Positions 16,258 to 24,942 of a DNA stretch of 64,000 nt are shown one piece after another. Position 1 is the stretch's first letter; each line of letters begins with the position of its first letter. This DNA is from Streptomyces blattellae (lineage in GTDB: Bacteria; Actinomycetota; Actinomycetes; Streptomycetales; Streptomycetaceae): the NCBI RefSeq assembly GCF_009709555.1, contig NZ_WJBG01000228.1:1-64000 (forward strand), written 5' to 3'. The translations under genes were made by a program, and so were the position numbers. The notes under the pieces were generated by a model that searched no databases, was not told the origin of the DNA, and saw only the letters and a list, made by a program, of their open reading frames with translations.

Positions 16258-16952
16258 GCCGTTGCCCGCTTCCGTCCGTATACGAGGAGCCCGGCGAGCG
16301 CGAGCAGCACCGGCACGCCGGCCGGGACGGCGGGAGTCACCGCCAGTGCCACGGCCGCGCCGAGCACGGCAGCCTGTCGTATCCCCGCGTCCTCGCGCAG
16401 CGCGGGCAGCACCAGCGCCACCAGGACGGCAGGGAAGGCCGCGTCGAGTCCGTACGCCGCCGTGTCACCGAGTGCGCTTCCGGCGAGTGCGCCCGCGAGG
16501 ACGCCGGTGTTCCAGGCGGCGAACAGGCCGAGGCCGTTGACCCAGAACGCCGCCCGGCGCCGTACCGGATCGGTCTGGGCGAGCGTGAAGGCGACCGTCT
16601 CGTCGGTGACGAGGTGGGCGCCGAGGAAGCGGGCGAGTCGGCCCCTGCCGCCGATGACGTCCGCCACGGCGAGGCTGAAGGCCGCCGTCCGGGTGTTCAG
16701 GAGCAGCCCGGTCGCCGCCGCGGCGACCGGTCCGCCCCCGGCCAGCAGCACGCCGACCGCGCTGAACTGCGCCGAGCCCGCGTACACGATCAGCGACATC
16801 AGCACCGGCACCCACACCGGCAGCCCGCCGGCCACCGCGATCGCGCCGAAGGAGACGCCGACCACGCCGCTCGCCAGCCAGACGAGGGCGCTGTCGCGCA
16901 CGAGAGGTGCCATCATCGGTGTGCGTGTTCGTGTTCGGAGAAGCGAACGCAT
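16254..16952 (-). CDS. azlC: AzlC family branched-chain amino acid permease
   Basis: 232 residues. AzlC hallmarks are FGAIAVAGGLPVWVPVLMSLIVYAGSAQF, LLLNTRTAAFSLAVADV, and HLVTDETVAFTLAQTDP. Several membrane helices follow. ATG at 16952 has GGA about 7 nt upstream; a later start at 16916 (MMAPLV) is also possible and would place an inverted repeat outside the coding region. Divergent from the XRE/cupin regulator, a common pairing, with shared operator-like palindromes. Confidence 0.87.
   Translation of the reverse strand: MRSLLRTRTRTPMMAPLVRDSALVWLASGVVGVSFGAIAVAGGLPVWVPVLMSLIVYAGSAQFSAVGVLLAGGGPVAAAATGLLLNTRTAAFSLAVADVIGGRGRLARFLGAHLVTDETVAFTLAQTDPVRRRAAFWVNGLGLFAAWNTGVLAGALAGSALGDTAAYGLDAAFPAVLVALVLPALREDAGIRQAAVLGAAVALAVTPAVPAGVPVLLALAGLLVYGRKRATA
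16933..16948. promoter_or_regulatory. inverted repeat GTTCG-N6-CGAAC, copy 1
   Basis: A perfect 5-bp inverted repeat with 6-nt spacer that overlaps the first codons of azlC if it starts at 16952. The same arms and spacing recur 47 nt away at 16980-16995. Likely operator for the divergent XRE/cupin regulator. Confidence 0.5.
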
Positions 16953-16979
16953 GTTTTCCAGAATGAACGCCGGTCGGTT

Positions 16980-16995
16980 GTTCGTCAAGGCGAAC
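16980..16995. promoter_or_regulatory. inverted repeat GTTCG-N6-CGAAC, copy 2
   Basis: Identical arms and spacing to copy 1 (extended here to TGTTCG...CGAACA), inside the azlC-regulator intergenic space and 38 nt before the regulator ATG. Two matching sites about four helical turns apart suggest cooperative binding and autoregulation. Confidence 0.5.
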
Positions 16996-17033
16996 AGACG
17001 TACCTGTAGAACGAACGACGGGAAGTGGACCGC

Positions 17034-17582
17034 ATGAGTGAGCCCATCGCCTGGATCGCCGCCTCCCTGCGCCGCGAGCGCACCCGGGCCGGGCTGTCGC
17101 TGTCCGAGCTGGCCAAGCGGGCGGGGATCGCGAAGTCCACGCTGTCTCAGCTGGAGGCGGGCAGCGGGAATCCCAGCGTGGAGACGCTGTGGGCGCTGGG
17201 AGTCGCGCTCGGTGTGCCGTTCAGCGCGCTGGTGGAGCCGCCGGCACCGGCCGTTCAGGTGATTCGGGCCGGCGAGGGGCCCACGGTCGCGTCCGAACGG
17301 GCGGACTACGCGGCCACCCTGCTCTCCGCCAGCCCGCCCGGCGCCCGGCGGGACATCTACCACCTGCGCGCGGAGCCGGGGGCCGCCCGGGAGTCGGAGC
17401 CGCACATTCCGGGGAGTGTGGAGCATCTGATCGTCAGCACGGGCCGGGTGAAGGCGGGGCCTTGGGGCGAGGAGGTCGATCTGGGGCCCGGCGACTACAT
17501 GTCGTATCGCGCAGATGTGCCGCACTCCTACGAGGCGCTGGTGCCCGGGACGACGTTCGTGCTGGTCATGCAGCACGTATAG
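17034..17582 (+). CDS. XRE family regulator with cupin sensor domain
   Basis: 182 residues. The N-terminal helix-turn-helix reads LRRERTRAGLSLSELAKRAG, then KSTLSQLEAGSGNPSVETLW. The C-terminal half is a small cupin, with HLIVSTGRVKAGPWGEEVDLGPGDYMSYRADVPHSYEAL. ATG at 17034 has GGAAG upstream; a GTG 9 nt earlier is possible. Regulators of this architecture commonly control a divergent azlCD pair, exactly the arrangement here. The ligand, perhaps an amino acid, is inferred. Confidence 0.88.
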   Translation: MSEPIAWIAASLRRERTRAGLSLSELAKRAGIAKSTLSQLEAGSGNPSVETLWALGVALGVPFSALVEPPAPAVQVIRAGEGPTVASERADYAATLLSASPPGARRDIYHLRAEPGAARESEPHIPGSVEHLIVSTGRVKAGPWGEEVDLGPGDYMSYRADVPHSYEALVPGTTFVLVMQHV

Positions 17583-17663
17583 GCATGTGTGCGGAAAGGC
17601 ATGTGTGCGGAAAGGTGTGTGTGCGGAAAGGTGTGTGCGCGGAGAGGGCATGTGCGCGGGAAA
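17582..17663. repeat. 16-bp tandem repeat after the XRE gene
   Basis: Five units of GGCATGTGTGCGGAAA type. The first two (17582-17597, 17598-17613) are identical and later ones diverge. The array begins on the last base of the regulator's stop codon and runs up to the terminator hairpin. It is noncoding. Confidence 0.8.
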
Positions 17664-17666
17664 GGC

Positions 17667-17699
17667 AGGAGCCCCGCTGCCGTGCGGCGCGGGGCTCCT
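17667..17699. terminator. bidirectional terminator hairpin
   Basis: AGGAGCCCCGC (17667-17677) pairs perfectly with GCGGGGCTCCT (17689-17699) across an 11-nt loop. It sits between the converging XRE regulator and cold-shock genes and can end both transcripts. Confidence 0.8.
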
Positions 17700-17751
17700 T
17701 GGGTACTGCTATCTGTTCCGGATCAAAGCACCAGGCTCCGAGGCCGAAGAC

Positions 17752-17955
17752 TCAGACGGGGGTGACGTTCTCCGCCTGCGGGCCCTTCGGGCCCTGGGTG
17801 ACGTCGAAGGAGACCTGCTGGTTCTCCTCCAGCGAGCGGAAGCCGCTCGCGTTGATCGCGGAGTAGTGAACGAAGACGTCGGGGCCGCCGCCTTCCTGGG
17901 CGATGAAACCAAAGCCCTTTTCGGCGTTGAACCACTTCACGGTTCCGGTAGCCAT
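17752..17955 (-). CDS. cold-shock protein (CspA family)
   Basis: 67 residues, the standard length for a single cold-shock OB-fold domain that binds single-stranded RNA/DNA. RNP-1 (EKGFGFIAQ) and RNP-2 (DVFVHYSAI) are both intact. Start ATG at 17955 with a near-perfect ribosome site AAGGAGG. A long upstream region to mqnA (about 300 nt) could hold the structured 5' leader that many csp mRNAs carry. Acts as an RNA chaperone by family knowledge. Confidence 0.95.
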   Translation of the reverse strand: MATGTVKWFNAEKGFGFIAQEGGGPDVFVHYSAINASGFRSLEENQQVSFDVTQGPKGPQAENVTPV

Positions 17956-18261
17956 AAGCCCTCCTTGGGCCCAAAGGGTTGCCCTGCTCCAGAACCTGCA
18001 AGTGTGAAAACAGTGCCGCACAACTGCATACGTCTGAAAACGACGAGAGCCCGCGGTTACATGCTCCGCAGGCTCTGTACTGCAAGGGAAACCAAACTGC
18101 AACTTGCGGCGAGCCTAGCACGCAGGCAGCCGAAAGCAATAGAGGCCAAGATCACGTCACTCGGAAGTTTGAAGATCCAGGCGGGGGCTGACGGGGCCTG
18201 TGAGCCGATTCGCGGCCCCCTGAAGCGGCACCCTGAAGAGTGCACCGTACCCCATGGGGTC
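17956..18261. other. intergenic region between csp and mqnA
   Basis: Comparatively A-rich for this genome (for example GTGAAAACAGT near 18003 and TGAAAACGACG near 18032). It probably contains the csp promoter and a long 5' leader on the minus strand. No gene is seen. Confidence 0.5.
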
Positions 18262-18267
18262 TAGTCT
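18262..18267 (+). promoter_or_regulatory. -10 element TAGTCT, leaderless start for mqnA
   Basis: TAGTCT (TANNNT) ends 6 nt before the GTG at 18274 with no ribosome site between, matching the leaderless pattern seen at mqnM and the TetR gene. Confidence 0.45.
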
Positions 18268-18273
18268 CGCGAT

Positions 18274-19122
18274 GTGGACATTTCTCGCACCCGGCCGCGC
18301 GTCGGTCACATTCAGTTCCTCAACTGCCTGCCCCTGTACTGGGGGCTCGCGAGAACCGGCACCCTCCTCGACTTCGAGCTGACCAAGGACACTCCGGAGA
18401 AGCTCAGCGAGCAGCTGGTCCAGGGCGACCTCGACATCGGTCCCATCACCCTCGTGGAGTTCCTGCGCAACGCCGGCGACCTGGTCGCCTTCCCGGACAT
18501 CGCCGTCGGCTGCGACGGCCCGGTGATGTCCTGTGTGATCGTCTCGCAGGTCCCGCTGGACCGGCTGGACGGCGCCCGGGTCGCCCTCGGCTCCACCTCG
18601 CGTACCTCCGTCCGCCTCGCCCAGCTGCTGCTCGCCGACCGCTACGGCGTACGGCCCGACTACTACACCTGCCCGCCCGACCTCAGCCTGATGATGCAGG
18701 AGGCCGAGGCGGCCGTACTGATCGGGGACGCCGCGCTGCGCGCCAACCTGCTCGACGGCCCGCGCTTCGGCCTTGAGGTGCACGACCTCGGCACGCTGTG
18801 GAAGGAGTGGACCGGCCTGCCCTTCGTCTTCGCCGTCTGGGCGGCCCGCCGCGACTACCTTGAGCGCGAGCCCGTGATCACCCGTCAGGTCCACGAGGCC
18901 TTCCTCGCCTCCCGCAACCTCTCCCTCGACGAGGTCGCCAAGGTCGCCGAGCAGGCGGCCCGTTGGGAGGCCTTCGACGAACAGGTCCTGGAGCAGTACT
19001 TCACGACCCTCGACTTCCGCTTCGGGGGTCCCCAGCTGGCGGCGGTCGCCGAGTTCGCCCGCCGCGTCGGCCCCACGACCGGCTTCCCGGCGGATGTGAA
19101 GGTGAATCTGTTCCAGCCGTAG
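18274..19122 (+). CDS. mqnA: chorismate dehydratase MqnA
   Basis: 282 residues. First step of the futalosine menaquinone route: chorismate to 3-[(1-carboxyvinyl)oxy]benzoate. It has a periplasmic-binding-protein-like fold with the family blocks RVGHIQFLNCLPLYWGL at the N-terminus, LVQGDLDIGPITLVEFLRNAGDL, ALGSTSRTSVRLAQLLL, and GLPFVFAVWAARRDYL. The MqnA/MqnD fold is shared, but the N-terminal motif and the presence of the other mqn genes favour MqnA. GTG start. Confidence 0.9.
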   Translation: MDISRTRPRVGHIQFLNCLPLYWGLARTGTLLDFELTKDTPEKLSEQLVQGDLDIGPITLVEFLRNAGDLVAFPDIAVGCDGPVMSCVIVSQVPLDRLDGARVALGSTSRTSVRLAQLLLADRYGVRPDYYTCPPDLSLMMQEAEAAVLIGDAALRANLLDGPRFGLEVHDLGTLWKEWTGLPFVFAVWAARRDYLEREPVITRQVHEAFLASRNLSLDEVAKVAEQAARWEAFDEQVLEQYFTTLDFRFGGPQLAAVAEFARRVGPTTGFPADVKVNLFQP

Positions 19123-19137
19123 GAGCGTCTGGACCAA

Positions 19138-19143
19138 TAGGCT
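19138..19143 (+). promoter_or_regulatory. -10 element TAGGCT upstream of the kinase gene
   Basis: TAGGCT again, 57 nt before the kinase ATG at 19200, so this transcript would have a leader of about 50 nt. A GGGGAGAGGGG ribosome site lies before the ATG. Confidence 0.4.
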
Positions 19144-19199
19144 GCCGGGGACGGCAGGCGTACGCGGGGAGACGGGCGTACGCGGGGGAGAGGGGCGCC

Positions 19200-21007
19200 A
19201 TGCGACCGCTCGATGTCGACGAACCCACCGCCGTGGGTCCCTACCGGCTGCTCGGCCGGCTCGGCTCCGGCGGCATGGGGCGGGTCTATCTGGGCCGCAG
19301 CTCCGGCGGCCGGACGGTCGCGGTCAAGATCGTGCACCCGCACTTCGCCCTCGACGAGGAGTTCCGCGCCCTCCCCCACGCTCGAACAACCTCGCGCGGG
19401 GGGACCCCCATCGGCGTGAGGTCGACGCCGCGCGCCGGGTGGGCGGTGCGTGGACCGCGCCGGTGCTGGACGCCGACCCCGACGCGCGGGTGCCGTGGGT
19501 GGCGACCGCGTATGCGGCGGGGCCGTCGCTGAGCGCCGCGGTCGCGGACGGAGGTCCGCTGCCGCCGCCTTCCGTACGGGTGTTGGGTGCGGGTCTGGCC
19601 GAGGCGCTGGCGGCGGTGCACGAACTGGGGCTGGTGCACCGGGATGTGAAGCCGTCGAACGTCCTTCTCACCCTCGACGGGCCCCTGTTGATCGACTTCG
19701 GTATCGCCAGGGCCACGGACGGCACGGCGTCCCTCACCTCGACCGGCGTCTCGATCGGCTCGCCCGGCTATATGTCGCCCGAGCAGATCCTCGGCAAGGG
19801 CGTCACGGGCGCGGCGGACGTCTTCTCGCTGGGGGCGGTGCTGGCATACGCGACGACGGGGGAGCCGCCGTTTCCGGGTGACTCGTCGGCGGCGTTGCTC
19901 TACAAGGTCGTACACGAAGAGCCCGAACTCGGGTCCCTGGCCGGTGACTTGCGGGCGCTGGTGGCGGCATGTCTCGGGAAGGACCCGGGTGCGCGGCCCG
20001 CGCCGGGCGAGGTGGCCCGGCGACTGGCTCCCGAGGGCGCGGCGCGGCTGGTCGCCGGTGGGTGGCTGCCGGGGGCGCTGGTGGAGCAGGTGAGCCGGGG
20101 TGCCGTACAGCTGCTGAATCTTGAGGCGGCGGGGGATGTGGCGTCCGGGCCGGTGGGGTTCAGCAGTCCGTCGGTGAATACGGCGGGTTCGGCGGGTTCC
20201 GCCGGTTCGCCGGGTTCTGCGGGTTCGCCGGATTCTGCGGGTTCGCCGGATTCTGCGGGTTCCGCGGGGGAGTTCGGGCCGCCGCCGGTCATTCCTCCTG
20301 CCATTCCTCCTGCCGTTCCTCCTGCCACGCCACTCGCCACGCCATCCGCCACGCCGCCCGTCCCGCCGCCGGTTTCCGTGCCCCAGGCGCGGGATGCCGG
20401 GCCCACGGTGTCACCGCAGCGGCCCGGCAGGCTCTCCGTTTCCGTGGCGGCGACTTCGGTGCCTGGTGACGGAGGGCGGGGACGGAAGGTGAGCTGCACG
20501 GTGGCTCTGGCGATCGCGGGGGCGCTGGCGGCGGTGACCGTGGGGTCGGTGGTCGTGTTCGACCTGTTGCCGGGTGAGGGCAACGGGCAGGACGCGGCGG
20601 GCGGTTCGCCGTCCAGCTCGGCGTCCGGCCCGGTGCCCGGTTACAGCAGCGCGACCGCCGTCCCCGCCGCCTACCTCGGCACTTGGGAGGGCCCGGCCAC
20701 CGCGCTCGACGGCAGCCTTCCCATGGGCACCTTCCCCCTCATCGTCCACAAGGCGGACGTGGGCGAGGAGTTGGGGACTCTCCGGCAGACCGATCAGCTC
20801 GGCCTCGTCTGCAATGACGTACTGACGCTGAAGAGCGTGTCCGAGCAGCAGATCGTGGCGACGTCCGTGGGGGCGGCGGGCAATCACGCGGGATGCAGTC
20901 AGGCCGCCGCGACGGTGCGGATCACTCCGGTCGGGGACGATCTCGACTACCGGTCGGACAGCGCGGAGTCGGGGAATCCGACGTCCCGGATGTCGAAGAT
21001 CAATTAG
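19200..21007 (+). pseudogene. Ser/Thr protein kinase, frameshifted by a 41-nt insertion
   Basis: The first frame (ATG 19200) encodes the kinase N-lobe: glycine loop LGRLGSGGMGRVYLG and the ATP lysine in TVAVKIVHPHF. At 19371 a 41-nt insertion shifts the frame and leads to a stop at 19532. From 19412 the other frame continues exactly: RREVDAARRVGGAWTAP, catalytic LVHRDVKPSNVLL, LIDFGIARA, GSPGYMSPEQ, a Ser/Ala/Gly/Pro-rich linker, one membrane helix (VALAIAGALAAVTVGSVVVF) and an extracellular domain to 21007. Removing the 41 nt restores one reading frame. A protein from GTG 19439 would lack ATP binding. A sequencing error is less likely because the insert is itself recognisable. Confidence 0.82.
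19371..19411. mobile_element. 41-nt palindromic insertion in the kinase gene
   Basis: The segment begins CTCCCCCACGCTCG and ends CGGGGGGACCCCCAT, with complementary C- and G-runs around a short loop. From memory, almost the same ~40-nt palindrome is dispersed in many Streptomyces genomes. Here it sits at a codon boundary and interrupts an otherwise continuous kinase. Mobility is inferred. Confidence 0.65.
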
Positions 21008-21190
21008 CGGTTTCCGTTTCCAGGACGTCCTTTGGCTACCTTTTAGTCACCTTTTAGCGGCGCCCCGTTCGGGAACTCCGTACGCGTAACCGGAATTCGG
21101 ACCCGCACTTTTCTCAAGTCACACAACCATTCGTGAGCAGCGCTCATCTAAGACGGCGACCACTCGCAGTACTTCGGAGGCTTGCCGAGA

Positions 21191-23917
21191 ATGGTTACAA
21201 GTGGCGTTCCTCACAGGAACGCGAGCCGTTCGCCCGGACAGGGACAGGGTGTGAACCAGACCACCCGTCCCGAACGGACGGAACAGGCCACCCCGGCAAC
21301 GCCGTCGCCCGGAGCCGCGCCCGGAACCCGGACGCGGCTCCGCCTCCGCCTCCATCCCCGCCTCCGTCTGCCCCACCGCCCCGCCGGTGCCGCCCCGACC
21401 GCCGCCCTGCTGGCCGCGGCCCTGACCGTCGCCGTCCTCTGCGCCGGCGACATCATCGCCCGCAGCTACCCCTTCGGCTCCCGCACCCGAAGCGTCAACG
21501 ACCTCGGCAACCAGTACGTACCCTTCCACGCCCACCTGTGGGACCTGCTGCACGGGCGGGCCGACGGTGGTCTCCTCGTCAACTGGCAGTCCGGGTACGG
21601 CTCCAGCTTCCTGCCTGACTTCGGTACGTATCTCAGCAGCCCGTTCGCCCTGCTCGTAGGGGTGTTCCCGCGGGACGAGATCGATCTCGCGGTGTATGTG
21701 ATCACTCTGCTGAAGGTGGCGTCGGCGGGGGCCGCGATGGCCTGGCTGCTGCTCAGGCTGCGCCCCGGCCGCTGGTGGGCCGCGGGGCTGCTCGGTGCGT
21801 CGTACGCCCTGTGCGGCTGGACGCTGGCGACCGCCGTCTACAACACGATGTGGCTCGACGGTCTGCTCGCCCTGCCGCTGCTGTGCCTGGTCGGCGAGTG
21901 GGCGCTGAACGGCCGGCGCCCGGTGCTCGGCGTGATCGTCGTGGCGCTCGTCTGGATCGCCAACTTCTACACGGCGTACATGGCCACGCTCGCCGCCGGT
22001 CTCGTCCTGCTGCTCAGGCTGTGGCTCGCGGACCTCGACCGGAGGCAACGCCTCGCCGCGGCGGGACGGGCCGTACTGACCGTCACGCTCGGGGTGGGGC
22101 TGGCGGCTCCGCTGGTGGTCACCGTGTACTTCGGCACCAAGCACGCCTACCCCGGCATGGTCCGGACGTTCACCCCCGCAGCGACGCAGGACCTGCTGGC
22201 CCGGCTGCTGCCGACGACATACAGCTTCAGCAGCCCGGCCATCTACGTCGGAACCACGGCGCTGCTGCTCGCCCTCGCGCTGCCCTTCCACCGGAAGGTC
22301 CCGCGCCGGATCCGCTACGGCTGGACGCTGCTCGTCGCCGCCGTCGCGCTGTCGTTCCAGTGGGGCCCGACCCACCTTCTCTGGCACGCCTTCTCCACCC
22401 CGAACGGCAGCCCGTACCGACAGACCTTCGTGCTCTGCGGGCTGCTGGTGATCGCCGCCTGGCACGCACTGTCGTACGGTCCTCCCGGCCGGCGCGCGCT
22501 GGCCGCGGCGGGCGGACTGCTGGCGCTGATCATCGCCGTCGCAAGCCGCAGCGCGCTGACGGACCGCTCCTTCACCCTGCCGCTCACCCTTCTCGCCGCC
22601 GCGGGCGCCCTGTGCGGGCTGGCCCTGCTCGCCCGCCACCACAGCGGGCGCAAGACCGTCCTGGCCGGCCTCGCCGTCACCCTCCTCATCGGCACACAGG
22701 TCGGCGAGGCCACCGCCACCTCCGCCGTCGCCACCCGGCTGCGCTACGGCCACCTCGACGACTACGCGCCCTGGGGCCCGCGGCAGCAGCAGCAGTCGGA
22801 GGTGATCGCCGAGGCCGACGGCTGGCCCCGGTACCGGACCGACCCGGGCCGGCAGCAGACCGTCGCCAACGACGCGCTGATGGTGGGCGGTCAGGGCGGC
22901 CAGTACTACAGCAGCATGACCTCCGACGTCCTCAGCCGCACGCTCGTCGCGCTCGGGGACGGCTACACCTCCCGTGGCCGCAGCGTGCAGAGCCTGGACA
23001 ACGCCGTCACGGACGCGATCTTCTCCGTCGGGGCGCGGGTGCACTCACCGCCGGACCCGCATCAGGACTGGTTCCCGCAGGACGGCACCAAGGTGACGGT
23101 GGACCGGGAGGACGTGCCGCCCCTGGTGACGGTACGGCCGGACGCCGGCGCGGACGTCTCCGCCTACGGGCCGTCGCCGTACCGCAACCAGGAACTGCTG
23201 CTGGGCACCCAGGTCTACACCGTGCCCACCGTCACCGTCCGCACCCCCGCGGGGAAGCAGCCGCCGCGCAGCGCCGACAGCCGGCCCGGCCTGCGGGTCG
23301 AAGGCCCCGGCAACTCGACGCTCACCGCCACCTGCCGGGCCGGCAGCGAGGCGTACCTCTGGGCCCCGCACTTCTCCGGCACCGCGAGCATCACCGGCGC
23401 GCGCACCCCCGCGCGCTTCCGGTCCGACCCCGGCACCAAGATCGCCGCGATGCAGCGCCTCGGCACGGTCCCGGCCTCCGGACGGCTCCGCGTCGAGCTG
23501 TCCCCCAACCGGCCGGGTGTCGTCCCCGGGGACGCGGTCGGCTGCCTGGACACCGGGCGCCTGCGCACCGCCGTCGACCAGCTGAAGACCACCGGCGCCA
23601 CGAAGGTGTCCGTCTCCGACGGCACGATCCGCGCCGAACTCCCGCCCGGCAGCGAGGGAACCGCGGTCGTCGCCGCGCCGCGCATCGCCGGCTGGCGCTG
23701 TGCGGCGGGGGACGCCGACGCCGTACCCGCGAAGCAGTACTACGGCCTGATCGCCGTCCCCCTGGACGGCTCCTCGACCAGCCTCACCTGCACCTTCCAC
23801 CCACCGGGCCTGCGCCTGGGCGGAGCCGTCGGCGCCGCCTCGCTGCTGACCCTCATCGTCCTCAGCGTCCTCGCCGCGGTCAGGCGACGGCGCGTACACC
23901 ACCGCCCGAGCGCATGA
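21191..23917 (+). CDS. YfhO family GT-C-type membrane glycosyltransferase
   Basis: 908 residues. The N-terminus is arginine-rich, then come roughly 12 membrane helices (about residues 70-530) and a large C-terminal extracytoplasmic domain. YfhO features are the first loop DLGNQYVPFHAHLWDLL (a D motif expected of GT-C enzymes), NWQSGYGSSFLPDFGTYLSSPF, and ANFYTAYMATLAAG. In Firmicutes YfhO transfers sugars from undecaprenyl phosphate onto lipoteichoic acid. ATG at 21191 has GGAGG 10 nt upstream; GTG 21251 is an alternative. It overlaps or nearly abuts the GT2 gene, forming an operon. Confidence 0.85.
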   Translation: MVTSGVPHRNASRSPGQGQGVNQTTRPERTEQATPATPSPGAAPGTRTRLRLRLHPRLRLPHRPAGAAPTAALLAAALTVAVLCAGDIIARSYPFGSRTRSVNDLGNQYVPFHAHLWDLLHGRADGGLLVNWQSGYGSSFLPDFGTYLSSPFALLVGVFPRDEIDLAVYVITLLKVASAGAAMAWLLLRLRPGRWWAAGLLGASYALCGWTLATAVYNTMWLDGLLALPLLCLVGEWALNGRRPVLGVIVVALVWIANFYTAYMATLAAGLVLLLRLWLADLDRRQRLAAAGRAVLTVTLGVGLAAPLVVTVYFGTKHAYPGMVRTFTPAATQDLLARLLPTTYSFSSPAIYVGTTALLLALALPFHRKVPRRIRYGWTLLVAAVALSFQWGPTHLLWHAFSTPNGSPYRQTFVLCGLLVIAAWHALSYGPPGRRALAAAGGLLALIIAVASRSALTDRSFTLPLTLLAAAGALCGLALLARHHSGRKTVLAGLAVTLLIGTQVGEATATSAVATRLRYGHLDDYAPWGPRQQQQSEVIAEADGWPRYRTDPGRQQTVANDALMVGGQGGQYYSSMTSDVLSRTLVALGDGYTSRGRSVQSLDNAVTDAIFSVGARVHSPPDPHQDWFPQDGTKVTVDREDVPPLVTVRPDAGADVSAYGPSPYRNQELLLGTQVYTVPTVTVRTPAGKQPPRSADSRPGLRVEGPGNSTLTATCRAGSEAYLWAPHFSGTASITGARTPARFRSDPGTKIAAMQRLGTVPASGRLRVELSPNRPGVVPGDAVGCLDTGRLRTAVDQLKTTGATKVSVSDGTIRAELPPGSEGTAVVAAPRIAGWRCAAGDADAVPAKQYYGLIAVPLDGSSTSLTCTFHPPGLRLGGAVGAASLLTLIVLSVLAAVRRRRVHHRPSA

Positions 23918-23958
23918 CCACCGCTCGCCGACCGAACCTCACGGGGAGTACCCGAACC

Positions 23959-24942
23959 ATGCTCATCTCGATCGTCGCACCCTGTTACAACGAAGAAGAC
24001 GTCATAGCCCGGTTCCACGACGCGGCCCAGAAGATCGCGGAGGAACTCCTGCCGCTCGGCCACGACATGGAGTTCGTCTACGTCGACGACGGCAGCGGCG
24101 ACAGGACTCTGGGAGAGCTGCAGCGGCTGGCCGAACTCGACGCGCGCGTGCGCTATGTCTCCTTCAGCCGCAACTTCGGCAAGGAGGCAGCCCTGCTCGC
24201 CGGCCTGCGCCACGCCTCGGGAGACGCCGTGATCGTCATGGACGCCGACCTCCAGCACCCGCCGGAGCTGATCCACCGCATGGTGGAACTGCACGCACAG
24301 GGCCACGACCAGGTCATCGCCAAGCGGACCAGGACCGGCGACCGCTTCACCCGCACGGTCACCGCGCGCCTCTACTACCGCCTCATCAACCGCCTCGTCG
24401 ACGTCGAACTCGTCGACGGCGTCGGTGACTTCCGGCTGCTCTCCCGACGTGTGGTGGACGCGATCCTGGACCTCACCGAGTACAACCGCTTCTCCAAGGG
24501 CCTGTTCGCCTGGGTGGGTTTCCCCAGCACCACCTTCGAGTACGACAACGCCACCCGCGCCCACGGCAGCAGTTCCTGGAACTTCCGCAGCCTCCTCAAC
24601 TACGGCCTCGACGGCCTGCTCTCCTTCAACAACCGCCCGCTGCGCGCCGCCCTCCACCTCGGCATGGCACTGCTGCTGTGCACGGGCCTGTATACGGCGT
24701 GGATCGTGGGCGCCGCGCTCATCAATGGCGTGGAGACCCCGGGCTATGTCACCATCATCACGGCCGTCACCGCCGCCGCGGCCATGCAAATGATCATGCT
24801 GGGGATCATCGGCGAATACACGGGCAGGATCTACTACGAGGTCAAGGGGCGCCCGCACTTCCTGGTGAAGGCCACGAATGTGAAGCGAACCCAGGACCAG
24901 GCACCGTGCGGCAGCCAAGCGACCAAGGACCTCATTACCTGA
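23959..24942 (+). CDS. GT2 polyprenyl-phosphate glycosyltransferase (CsbB/GtrB-like)
   Basis: 327 residues. The catalytic domain is dolichol-phosphate-mannose-synthase-like: SIVAPCYNEEDVI, VYVDDGSGDRTL, VIVMDADLQHPPELI (DxD), and DGVGDFRLLSRRVVDAI. Two C-terminal membrane helices follow. It should load a sugar onto undecaprenyl phosphate on the inner face of the membrane. ATG at 23959 (MLISIVAPCYNEE) has GGGGAG upstream; an ATG at 23914 overlapping the yfhO stop is an alternative. Together with the flanking YfhO and GtrA genes it makes a three-component glycosylation system. Confidence 0.9.
   Translation: MLISIVAPCYNEEDVIARFHDAAQKIAEELLPLGHDMEFVYVDDGSGDRTLGELQRLAELDARVRYVSFSRNFGKEAALLAGLRHASGDAVIVMDADLQHPPELIHRMVELHAQGHDQVIAKRTRTGDRFTRTVTARLYYRLINRLVDVELVDGVGDFRLLSRRVVDAILDLTEYNRFSKGLFAWVGFPSTTFEYDNATRAHGSSSWNFRSLLNYGLDGLLSFNNRPLRAALHLGMALLLCTGLYTAWIVGAALINGVETPGYVTIITAVTAAAAMQMIMLGIIGEYTGRIYYEVKGRPHFLVKATNVKRTQDQAPCGSQATKDLIT

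Noticed and set aside
19200..19440. Programmed ribosomal frameshift in the kinase gene
   Set aside because: The frame change coincides with a 41-nt palindromic insertion whose removal restores the gene. No slippery heptamer with a suitable pseudoknot is evident.
21119..23044. 641-codon open frame on the minus strand opposite yfhO
   Set aside because: It is the antisense shadow of a clear membrane protein gene. The composition is G/R/E/Q-rich with no domain, as expected for high-GC antisense frames.
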